Assembly (NCBI GenBank): GCA_963787675.1
Contig: CAWBDV010000003.1
Span: forward strand, 1,364,001 to 1,428,000
Source: JAJPKK01 sp963787675
GTDB taxonomy: Bacteria > Pseudomonadota > Alphaproteobacteria > Rhizobiales > Xanthobacteraceae
Reading direction: 5' to 3'
Length of the DNA stretch: 64,000 nucleotides
Shown: one piece after another, positions 54,982 to 61,984 of the stretch
Numbering within the stretch: the first letter of the stretch is position 1
How the letters are laid out: each line of letters begins with the position of its first letter
The notes under the pieces: model-generated
What the model saw: only the letters and a program-made list of their open reading frames with translations
What the model was told of the DNA's origin: nothing
Databases searched by the model: none
Translations under genes and position numbers: made by a program

Positions 54982-55162
54982 CCACAGCTTGAATCACAAC
55001 CAAGCCCACATGAGAATCCTGAATCCCAACGGACCCTAGCGCACCGATGCTCGTGTAGCTGCCGATCAGAACGATCAAGAACACCGAGCGCGAAGCGGCC
55101 TTGAGCCCATCTGCGAAGGCGGCGGCGCTGCTTTTGACGGCGCGGTTCGGCGGAGATGACAC

Positions 55163-55506
55163 GGGATATGCGCAGCCGACGTCGGACGAAGGGAAGGCTT
55201 CCGTCTGTCCCACAGCGCGTGGCCAATGGCAAACAGCCGCAGTGGTCGTGACGTTCAGAGTGAATGAAAAGCGCTCAATGCGGATGGAGCACCATTCATG
55301 ATACCGATTGACCGGCAATGACAGCGGGGCGCATTATTGCCATTGTAACGATGCCATCGCTTGCCGGACCGTTAGGTCCGCGGGCACCGGCGGACGCAAT
55401 GCCGTGATTTAATTGAACGATCATCGGGCGCGGAGCGACCAAGTGCTGACGCACCGAGACGAGCAAACTGGATTGGCCGACGCCGCGATTCTGGCGGAGC
55501 AATGAA
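55163..55506. other. Divergent intergenic region, azlC / TPR-caspase gene
   Basis: 344 nt without a recognised gene. It should hold promoters for both flanking genes. No inverted repeat or terminator stood out. Confidence 0.5.
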
Positions 55507-57549
55507 ATGAAGCGGCTGGCGATATTCTCGCTCGGGCTTTTCCTCACTCTGGCGCTTTTTCCAGCGGTCCTTCCGGCGTCGGCGCAGAGCGATGACGGCG
55601 CGATATGCCGTACGAGCTTTGGCGATGCCGCGCTTGCCGCGTGCGACCGCGCGATCGCGAGCGGCCGTTACAAGGATTCGGAACTCGCTATCTTTCACAA
55701 CCGGCGCGGCGTCGAACTCGAAAAGAAGAGCGACTATGCCGCTGCCCTCCCCGAATACAGCGAGGCGATTCGGCTCGACCCAAACTGGGCCATCCCCCTC
55801 ACCAATCGCGGTTTCATCTACCGGCGGAGCCGCGACTATGATCGGGCGATCGCGGACTTTTCGGCCGCGATGAAGATCAATCCGAAATACGTAAATCCGG
55901 TCAACGGTCGCGGATTGGTCCGAATCGAGAAGGGCGAGATCGACGCCGGCCTCGCGGATCTCAACGAGGCGACTAAAATCGATCCCCGCTTTGCGGGCGC
56001 CTACGGCAACCGCGGTTACGCCTACCGGCTCAGGAATGACTTTGACCGCGCTATCGCGGAATATGACACGGCCATCGGGCTCGATGGCAAGAACCCGAAC
56101 TGGTATCGCGACCGTGGCCTCTCTTGGCGCGGCAAGGGCGATCTCGATCGTGCTATCAAGGATTTCGATGAGGCGCTGCGCTTCGATGGCCGGTTCGTCG
56201 CCGCCTGGCTCGATCGCGGTGCGACCTACGAGCGCAAAGACGAGTTTGACGTCGCGATCGACAACTTCACCACGGCGATCCGCCTCAACCCGAATTCGGC
56301 ACTCGCCTATGTCGATCGCACCCGCGTTTACCTGGACAAAGGCGACTTCGAGTTCGCGGTCGCGGACGCCGAGCAGGCCGTAAGACTTGGCCCGAACAGC
56401 GGCAACGCGGTCAATATGCGCGGCTTGGCCTTGAAGCTGAGCGGTCAACTCGACCGTGCCCTCCCCGATTTCGACGAGGCCATCCGTCTCACGCCGAAGT
56501 TCGCTGCGCCTTACGGCAATCGGGGCGACGTCTACCGCCAGAAGGGCGATCTCGACCGCGCCATCGCTGATTTGAGCGAAGGTATTCATCTTGATCCGAA
56601 GTTCATCACGGCTTTCACCAATCGCGGGCTTGCCTATGAGGCGAAGGGCGAGATCGAACTGGCGAAAGCAGACTTCAGGTCCGCCCTCTCCTTCACCACC
56701 ACGAGGAACATCCGCGGCCGGGAGGCGATGGAAACCGCGCGCACGCGGCTCGCCGCGTTGGCGCCGGACGCCCGCGTGTCTAACAATGCCGCGGCCGCCG
56801 ATCCGTCGCCAAAGCCTGGCGCAGCGCATACTACCGAGCGACGGGTCGCCCTTGTGATTGGAAACGGCTCCTACCGTTTCGTCCCGCAACTCCCGAATGC
56901 CACCCGCGATGCCGACGCAATCGCAACAGCACTCCGCAGCGTCGGCTTCGAGATCGTCGAATTGGAAAGCGATCTCTCGCGGGAGAAAATGGTTGAGGCA
57001 TTGCGCGGCTTCTCGCGGCTCGCCGAGAAAGCCGACTGGGCGCTGGTCTACTACGCCGGCCACGGCATCGAGATGAACGGCACCAACTATCTCATTCCGG
57101 TCGATGCCCGGCTCGAGACCGACCGCGATCTCCAGTTCGAGGCACTGCCGCTCGATCAGTTGCTGGCGACAGTCGAGGGGGCGCGCAAGCTGCGCATCAT
57201 CCTGCTTGATGCGTGTAGGGAGAATCCCTTCGGGCGGATGCGCCGCACGGTGGCGACGCGCTCGATCGGGCGTGGGCTTGCCCGCATCGAGCCCGAAGGC
57301 GGCACGCTCGTCGCCTACGCCGCGAAGCACGGAGAGGTCGCCCTCGACGGTGACGGCGCAAACAGCCCGTTCGTCTCAGCCATCGTCAAGCGCATCGCCA
57401 CGCCCGGTGTCGAGATCAACAAACTGTTCCGCCTGGTCCGTGACGACGTGCTCGCTGCGACCGCCCATAAGCAGGAGCCGTTCGTGTACGGTTCGCTGCC
57501 GGGCGACGATTTCTATTTCAGCCCGCCGCTTGCAAAAAACCGGCGCTAA
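55507..57549 (+). CDS. Secreted TPR protein with C-terminal caspase-like peptidase
   Basis: 680 residues. Signal peptide (LAIFSLGLFLTLALFPAVLP, cut near ASAQSD). About ten tetratricopeptide repeats (residues ~45-400, e.g. AIFHNRRGVELEKKSDYAAA, RDRGLSWRGKGDLDRAIKDF). The peptidase C14-like domain (~440-680) begins RVALVIGNGSYRFVPQL; dyad His519 in VYYAGHGIEM and Cys570 in IILLDACRENPFG. Metacaspase-type enzymes cut after Arg/Lys. Periplasmic export with a TPR sensor suggests signalled proteolysis; the trigger is unknown. The IS-split azlC gene is divergent. Confidence 0.93.
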   Translation: MKRLAIFSLGLFLTLALFPAVLPASAQSDDGAICRTSFGDAALAACDRAIASGRYKDSELAIFHNRRGVELEKKSDYAAALPEYSEAIRLDPNWAIPLTNRGFIYRRSRDYDRAIADFSAAMKINPKYVNPVNGRGLVRIEKGEIDAGLADLNEATKIDPRFAGAYGNRGYAYRLRNDFDRAIAEYDTAIGLDGKNPNWYRDRGLSWRGKGDLDRAIKDFDEALRFDGRFVAAWLDRGATYERKDEFDVAIDNFTTAIRLNPNSALAYVDRTRVYLDKGDFEFAVADAEQAVRLGPNSGNAVNMRGLALKLSGQLDRALPDFDEAIRLTPKFAAPYGNRGDVYRQKGDLDRAIADLSEGIHLDPKFITAFTNRGLAYEAKGEIELAKADFRSALSFTTTRNIRGREAMETARTRLAALAPDARVSNNAAAADPSPKPGAAHTTERRVALVIGNGSYRFVPQLPNATRDADAIATALRSVGFEIVELESDLSREKMVEALRGFSRLAEKADWALVYYAGHGIEMNGTNYLIPVDARLETDRDLQFEALPLDQLLATVEGARKLRIILLDACRENPFGRMRRTVATRSIGRGLARIEPEGGTLVAYAAKHGEVALDGDGANSPFVSAIVKRIATPGVEINKLFRLVRDDVLAATAHKQEPFVYGSLPGDDFYFSPPLAKNRR

Positions 57550-57563
57550 GAGCGCCGGTTTTT
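57535..57563 (+). terminator. Rho-independent terminator overlapping the caspase stop codon
   Basis: AACCGGCGCT, loop AAG, AGCGCCGGTT, then TTT, preceded by a run of A, so it may work in both directions. The stop codon TAA lies in the loop. Confidence 0.88.
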
Positions 57564-57571
57564 GGATTTGC

Positions 57572-57697
57572 GTAGGGTGCGCAAAGGCGGTCAAGGCCTG
57601 CGATCTTGGCACGGCGCTCGATCCGCCGTGCGCACCGGCGACCTCACATCATCAACACAGGCCTCAAGGTGCGCACGCTTCGCTTTGCGCACCCTAC
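57572..57697. repeat. Palindromic GTAGGGTGCGCAAAG repeat, copy 3
   Basis: GTAGGGTGCGCAAAGGCG at the left mirrored by CTTTGCGCACCCTAC at the right, with inner GTGCGCAC copies. Same family as 30973-31092 and 44558-44641. It lies between the caspase and clpA ends. Confidence 0.82.
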
Positions 57698-57709
57698 GAG
57701 TCCGAGCCC

Positions 57710-60175
57710 CTATACGCGCTCCAGGGGTATCTTCGGCACCGAGCCGCGGCTCGGGGGCGAGCCGCCGCCGTCGCCACGCGGGCCGCCGGGCGGCTTGGGC
57801 CGACGCGGTCCGTTGTTTGGAGGGCGCCGCTTGGCCTTTGGCCCGACCGGCGGGATCTTCTCCGGCTTCGGGGTCACCGGGCCGTCGAGGAACTCGAATG
57901 CTAGCTTGTCCTCGGCAGGCTGACCCTCGGTCGCCTCGGTCTTGACGACGATCACCTTCACGTGGCCGCCGTCCTTGAGCTTGCCGAACAATACTTCATC
58001 CGCAAGCGGCTTCTTGATGTGCTCCTGGATCACGCGAGCCATCGGCCGCGCGCCCATCTGCTCGTCGTAGCCGCGCCCGATCAGCCATTTGGCGGCTTCC
58101 TCGGACAGCTCGATGGTGACATCGCGCTCGTCGAGCTGGGCTTCGAGTTGCAGCACGAACTTCTCGACCACCATCGCGATGATTTCCGGCGTCAGGTGGT
58201 TGAAGGTGATGATCGAATCGAGCCGGTTGCGGAACTCCGGCGCGAACAGGCGATTGATTGCCTCCACGTCGTCGCCCTCGCGCTTGTTGCGGGTGAAGCC
58301 GTAGGCCGCCTTGGCAAGATCGGACGCGCCAGCATTCGTCGTCATGATCAGGATGACGTTGCGGAAATCGACCTGCTTGCCGTTGTGGTCGGTCAGCTTG
58401 CCATGATCCATGATCTGCAGCAGCACGTTGAACAGATCCGGATGCGCCTTCTCGATTTCATCGAGCAGCAGCACGCAATGCGGATGCTGATCGACGCCGT
58501 CGGTCAGGAGACCTCCCTGGTCGAAGCCGACATAGCCGGGCGGCGCGCCGATCAGCCGCGAAACGGTGTGGCGCTCCATGTATTCCGACATGTCGAAGCG
58601 GATGAGTTCGACGCCGAGCGTCGCCGCCAACTGCTTTGCCACTTCGGTCTTGCCGACGCCGGTCGGACCCGAGAACAGGTAGCAGCCGATCGGCTTTTCC
58701 GGCTCGCGCAGGCCGGCGCGGGCGAGCTTGATCGAGGCGGCGAGCGCTTCAATCGGCTTGTCCTGGCCGTAAACCACGCGCTTCAAGGTCGCTTCGAGAT
58801 GCGCCAGAACCTCGGCATCGTCTTTCGACACCGTCTTCGGCGGAATTCGCGCCATGGTCGCAATCGTGGTCTCGATCTCCTTGAGGCCGATCGTCTTCTT
58901 GCGCCGGCTTTCCGGCAGCAGCATCTGGGCCGCGCCGAACTCGTCGATCACGTCGATCGCCTTGTCCGGCAGCTTGCGGTCATGAATGTAACGCGCCGAC
59001 AATTCGACGGCCGCCTTGATCGCTTCGTTGGTGTAGCGGAGCTTGTGATAGTCCTCGAAATAGGGCTTGAGCCCTTTCATGATTTCGATGGCGTCCGGAA
59101 CGCTCGGCTCGTTGACATCGATCTTCTGGAACCGGCGCACCAGGGCGCGGTCCTTCTCGAAGTACTGCCGGTATTCCTTGTAGGTCGTCGAGCCGATGCA
59201 GCGCACCGTGCCGGCGGCAAGCGCCGGCTTGAGCAGGTTCGATGCATCCATGGCGCCGCCCGAGGTCGCGCCGGCGCCGATCACGGTGTGGATCTCATCG
59301 ATGAACATGATCGCGCCCGGATAGGCCTCGATCTCCTTGATCACCTGCTTCAGCCGCTCTTCGAAATCGCCGCGATAGCGCGTGCCGGCGAGCAGCGTGC
59401 CCATGTCGAGCGCAAACACCGTCGCGTTCTTGAGAACATCGGGGACTTCGCCATGGACGATGCGCCGCGCGAGGCCTTCGGCGATGGCGGTCTTGCCGAC
59501 GCCCGGATCGCCGACGAACAACGGGTTGTTCTTCTGGCGCCGGCACAGCACCTGGATGGTGCGGCTGATCTCCTGATCGCGGCCGATCAGGGGATCGATC
59601 TTGCCGTCGCGCGCCTTCTTGTTGAGGTTGATGCAGTAGTTCTCGAGGGCGTCGCCCTTCTTCTTGGGCTCGTCGCCGGACTTCTGCTCGGCCTCCTCGT
59701 CGACACCGCGGCTCGGCCGCGCCTCGGTGAGGCCGGGACGCTTGGCAATGCCGTGGCTGATGTAATTGACCGCGTCGTAGCGGGTCATTTCCTGCTCCTG
59801 CAGGAAATAGGCGGCGTGGCTTTCGCGCTCGGCAAAGATCGCGACCAGTACGTTGGCGCCGGTCACCTCTTCGCGACCGGACGACTGAACGTGAATGACG
59901 GCGCGCTGGATCACGCGCTGGAAGCCGGCGGTCGGCTTGGAATCCTCGGCACCATCAGTGACGAGATTCTCGAGCTCGGATTCAACGTAAGCGACGAGGT
60001 TGCGGCGCAGCTTGTCGAGATCGACATTGCACGCCCGCATGACGGCAGCGGCGTCCTGATCGTCCACAAGCGCCAGCAGGAGATGCTCCAGCGTGGCGTA
60101 TTCATGATGACGCTCGTTGGCGAGCGCCAGGGCCCTGTGGAGCGATTGCTCGAGGCTGCGCGAGAACGTTGGCAT
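57710..60175 (-). CDS. clpA: ClpA, ATPase subunit of ClpAP
   Basis: 821 residues. N-domain with two Clp_N repeats (ATLEHLLLALVDDQDAAAVM), D1 AAA+ with Walker A GDPGVGKT and ILFIDEIHTVIGAGATSGGA-like Walker B (GAIMFIDEIHTVIG), D2 with GPTGVGKT and VLLLDEIEKAHPDLF, and C-terminal D2-small domain. It extends ~55 residues beyond usual ClpA with a Pro/Gly/Lys-rich tail ending VPKIPLERV. Unfolds ClpS-delivered N-degron substrates for ClpP. clpS lies 161 nt upstream. Confidence 0.97.
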   Translation of the reverse strand: MPTFSRSLEQSLHRALALANERHHEYATLEHLLLALVDDQDAAAVMRACNVDLDKLRRNLVAYVESELENLVTDGAEDSKPTAGFQRVIQRAVIHVQSSGREEVTGANVLVAIFAERESHAAYFLQEQEMTRYDAVNYISHGIAKRPGLTEARPSRGVDEEAEQKSGDEPKKKGDALENYCINLNKKARDGKIDPLIGRDQEISRTIQVLCRRQKNNPLFVGDPGVGKTAIAEGLARRIVHGEVPDVLKNATVFALDMGTLLAGTRYRGDFEERLKQVIKEIEAYPGAIMFIDEIHTVIGAGATSGGAMDASNLLKPALAAGTVRCIGSTTYKEYRQYFEKDRALVRRFQKIDVNEPSVPDAIEIMKGLKPYFEDYHKLRYTNEAIKAAVELSARYIHDRKLPDKAIDVIDEFGAAQMLLPESRRKKTIGLKEIETTIATMARIPPKTVSKDDAEVLAHLEATLKRVVYGQDKPIEALAASIKLARAGLREPEKPIGCYLFSGPTGVGKTEVAKQLAATLGVELIRFDMSEYMERHTVSRLIGAPPGYVGFDQGGLLTDGVDQHPHCVLLLDEIEKAHPDLFNVLLQIMDHGKLTDHNGKQVDFRNVILIMTTNAGASDLAKAAYGFTRNKREGDDVEAINRLFAPEFRNRLDSIITFNHLTPEIIAMVVEKFVLQLEAQLDERDVTIELSEEAAKWLIGRGYDEQMGARPMARVIQEHIKKPLADEVLFGKLKDGGHVKVIVVKTEATEGQPAEDKLAFEFLDGPVTPKPEKIPPVGPKAKRRPPNNGPRRPKPPGGPRGDGGGSPPSRGSVPKIPLERV

Positions 60176-60336
60176 CAGGATCTCTTCTTCGTTGGTTACA
60201 CTGGCAGCGTGGCATCCCCCTAGGGAATTCAGTTTCTAGTCACCGCGTTCCTTGTCGCACCTGCAGTTTTGCACTCGCTCATGTAGTCATCGCACCATTC
60301 AATTACAGCCGGTTCAGGGCACCGCCGGGCAAGCTC

Positions 60337-60729
60337 TCACTTTTTCTCCATGACGCATTGCAAAGGATGCTGATGTTTGCGCGCAAAGTCCATGACCTGC
60401 GTCACTTTGGTTTCGGCAACCTCGTAAGTGAAGATGCCGCATTCGCCGATGCCGTGATGATGGACGTGAAGCATGATGCGCGTCGCGCTCTCGCGGTCCT
60501 TGTTGAAGAAACGTTCAAGAACGTGAACCACGAACTCCATCGGCGTGTAGTCGTCGTTGAGCAACAGCACGCGGTACAAGCTCGGCTTCTTCGTCTGCGG
60601 CTTTGTCTTGGTGATGACCGCCGTGCCGGGCCCGTTCGGCTCGTTGCGCCGCTTGCGGTCGTCATCGGCCGCGCGCGGCTCAAGGCTGGGCCGGCCTTCC
60701 GACGGAATTGAATTGAGCGTCCTGGTCAT
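60337..60729 (-). CDS. clpS: ClpS, N-end-rule adaptor
   Basis: 130 residues from ATG 60729 (frame extends to 60777). Core SLYRVLLLNDDYTPMEFVVH, VLERFFNKDRESATRIMLHV and HHHGIGECGIFTYEVAETKV, with the acidic DD and hydrophobic pocket that read N-terminal Leu/Phe/Tyr/Trp. N-terminal tail is extended and basic (residues 1-45). Delivers substrates to ClpA; gene is directly upstream of clpA as usual. Confidence 0.95.
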   Translation of the reverse strand: MTRTLNSIPSEGRPSLEPRAADDDRKRRNEPNGPGTAVITKTKPQTKKPSLYRVLLLNDDYTPMEFVVHVLERFFNKDRESATRIMLHVHHHGIGECGIFTYEVAETKVTQVMDFARKHQHPLQCVMEKK

Positions 60730-60945
60730 AGAGCAAGGTAGGCTTTCAGCGTTCGATTGGCGGTAAGCATGCCGCAAACTCGTGCGTCGGTGTAGTTAAA
60801 AGTGAGGGCTCCCGCGCGCCCAAATAAGTACGGCACGGAGCTCGCGCCAGCACCGCCGTCGCGCGATATGCGACGATGAACGAATCGATCGCGACGACAC
60901 ACGCGCTCGTGATTGGTCGCAGGCATGATCCTCGGGCCGAAAACT

Positions 60946-60985
60946 GTCGGAACTTGAACGATCAAAAGATCGTTCAAGTTCCGAC
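60946..60985. repeat. Perfect 18-bp inverted repeat with AAAA loop
   Basis: GTCGGAACTTGAACGATC (60946-60963), AAAA, GATCGTTCAAGTTCCGAC (60968-60985). No U-run follows on the plus strand; minus strand continues AGTTTTCGG. It could be an operator, a bidirectional hairpin or a small mobile remnant. Confidence 0.92.
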
Positions 60986-61156
60986 CTGTCCCGTCGCGCA
61001 GCATGACAGCCGTTGGCCTCTCGCTCACTTCGTTATCTCCAAGCCCGGTTTGGAGCAAATTCAAGGCCAGAAACTCGTTCCAGCCTCACGTGTCGGCGCG
61101 GAATCCGATCACGATTCGCGCGACCGAGACGCGTTTTTCCGGCGTGAGCTACGCAC

Positions 61157-61187
61157 GAAAAAACCCGCCTGGCATCCCGGGCGGGTT
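61157..61187 (-). terminator. Rho-independent terminator of the phasin gene
   Basis: On the minus strand AACCCGCC, short loop, GGCGGGTT followed by a T run. It lies about 95 nt after the phasin stop. Confidence 0.82.
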
Positions 61188-61281
61188 ACTTGCGAACCAG
61201 TTACTTGCAAATGCGAAGTCAGCAAACAGCGGCGCGTCAGCAATCCGACGCGCCTGTCGCGTCTCCTGGAAGGGCCGGTCC

Positions 61282-61620
61282 TTACTTCGTGACGACAGTC
61301 TTGCCGACGAAATTCTCGAACGGCTTGTAGCTCTCCTTGGCGAGATCGGCGTAAAGCTCGCCCATCTTGGTCGCCTGAGCCACGAAGCCCTCATAAGCGG
61401 TCTTCGCATAGGCGGTCTGGATCTCGATCGCCTTGTCGAGGGACTTGGCACCGAGCAGCTTCTCCAACGCCGCCGAGCCTTCCTCGAATGACTTCTTCGA
61501 GTAGTCGGCCGTCTCGGTGGCAATCGCCTGGACGCCCTTCGACACCTGGCCCCATACCCTCATGGTGGCGTCCATGTTGTCCTTGCCGTACTTTTGCATG
61601 TCATCGAAATTCTTGAGCAT
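61282..61620 (-). CDS. Phasin-family protein
   Basis: 112 residues from ATG 61620 with GGGAG upstream. Helical, amphipathic: MLKNFDDMQKYGKDNMDATM, QAIATETADYSKKSFEEGSA, LEKLLGAKSLDKAIEIQTAY and YADLAKESYKPFENFVGKTV match the Phasin_2 pattern. Phasins coat polyhydroxyalkanoate granules, though some act as general granule or stress proteins. No PHA synthase gene lies in the window. Monocistronic with its own terminator. Confidence 0.9.
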   Translation of the reverse strand: MLKNFDDMQKYGKDNMDATMRVWGQVSKGVQAIATETADYSKKSFEEGSAALEKLLGAKSLDKAIEIQTAYAKTAYEGFVAQATKMGELYADLAKESYKPFENFVGKTVVTK

Positions 61621-61984
61621 GGTGATCTCCCAACAGCCACATTCGGCCGTAATCTCGGCCGATTGGTTCATCCGATTGGCCGTCTCCGCCTATTTATGCC
61701 GCAGCGCACAAAAAGTCAACGCTCATTTTGCATCGCAAAATGAAAAGCGTCCCGGCCCTGGTTAATAAGTTGGCAACCCTGGAATCTTAGCCTGAGGGGA
61801 ATGCCATGGTGCCGCCCCCTTTTGTGTTCAGGATTCGCCTTGTCCGTCTGCTGAGTTTTGCATCAGGGCCCGCCGGCCCGCATGACCAAGACGAGGAAAG
61901 CCAAGACTAGGGAACTCTTGGTAGGCTTATGCCTCGGACATGGGGAGTCCGGCGATAGCCGGATGGGAATTGGGGGAGACAGAG
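61621..61984. other. Divergent region, phasin / D,D-carboxypeptidase
   Basis: 364 nt without a gene. It should contain promoters for both genes; AT-rich DNA lies at 61690-61760. An ATG-started frame at 61961 is out of frame with the carboxypeptidase. Confidence 0.5.

Larger units (their letters stand above)
54216..55036 (-). mobile_element. IS5-family insertion sequence (IS427-like), 821 bp
   Basis: Terminal inverted repeats of 16 nt: GGGGCTGTTGGGATTT at the left and, read inward from the right end, GGGTCCGTTGGGATTC (3 mismatches). Flanking TA on both sides (54214-54215 and 55037-55038) within a CTAG target, typical of the IS427 subgroup. It contains two overlapping transposase frames. It lies inside azlC and looks recent, since host sequence is unchanged at both edges. 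Confidence 0.92.
53607..55162 (-). pseudogene. azlC: azlC interrupted by an IS element and frameshifted
   Basis: The 5' piece (55162-55037) reads MSSPPNRAVKSSAAAFADGL, then RSVFLIVLIGSYTSIGAL. The 3' piece (54215-53607) reads AHNLGFSVGWTVLSTVIVWA and AAPAQVILITSLGAGGTPV. Removing 54216-55036 and one TA copy restores GGT GCG CTA GCC CAC in frame. A second lesion near 53712 (one extra base) moves the end into another frame; the native end would be AYEQVGFDLLWTGLVGGSVA to WLRKQKR. AzlC is the main membrane subunit of the branched-chain amino acid exporter. Confidence 0.86.
60730..61281. other. clpS-phasin intergenic region
   Basis: 552 nt without a credible gene. Contains the 18-bp perfect inverted repeat at 60946-60985 and the phasin terminator at 61157-61187. 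AT-rich DNA around 60795-60830 may be the clpS promoter. Confidence 0.6.

Noticed and set aside
55372..57330. 652-residue minus-strand frame opposite the TPR-caspase gene
   Set aside because: Antisense shadow; the plus strand has signal peptide, repeats and catalytic motifs.
57962..60223. 753-residue plus-strand frame opposite clpA
   Set aside because: Long only because of high GC; composition is that of an antisense shadow and clpA is certain.
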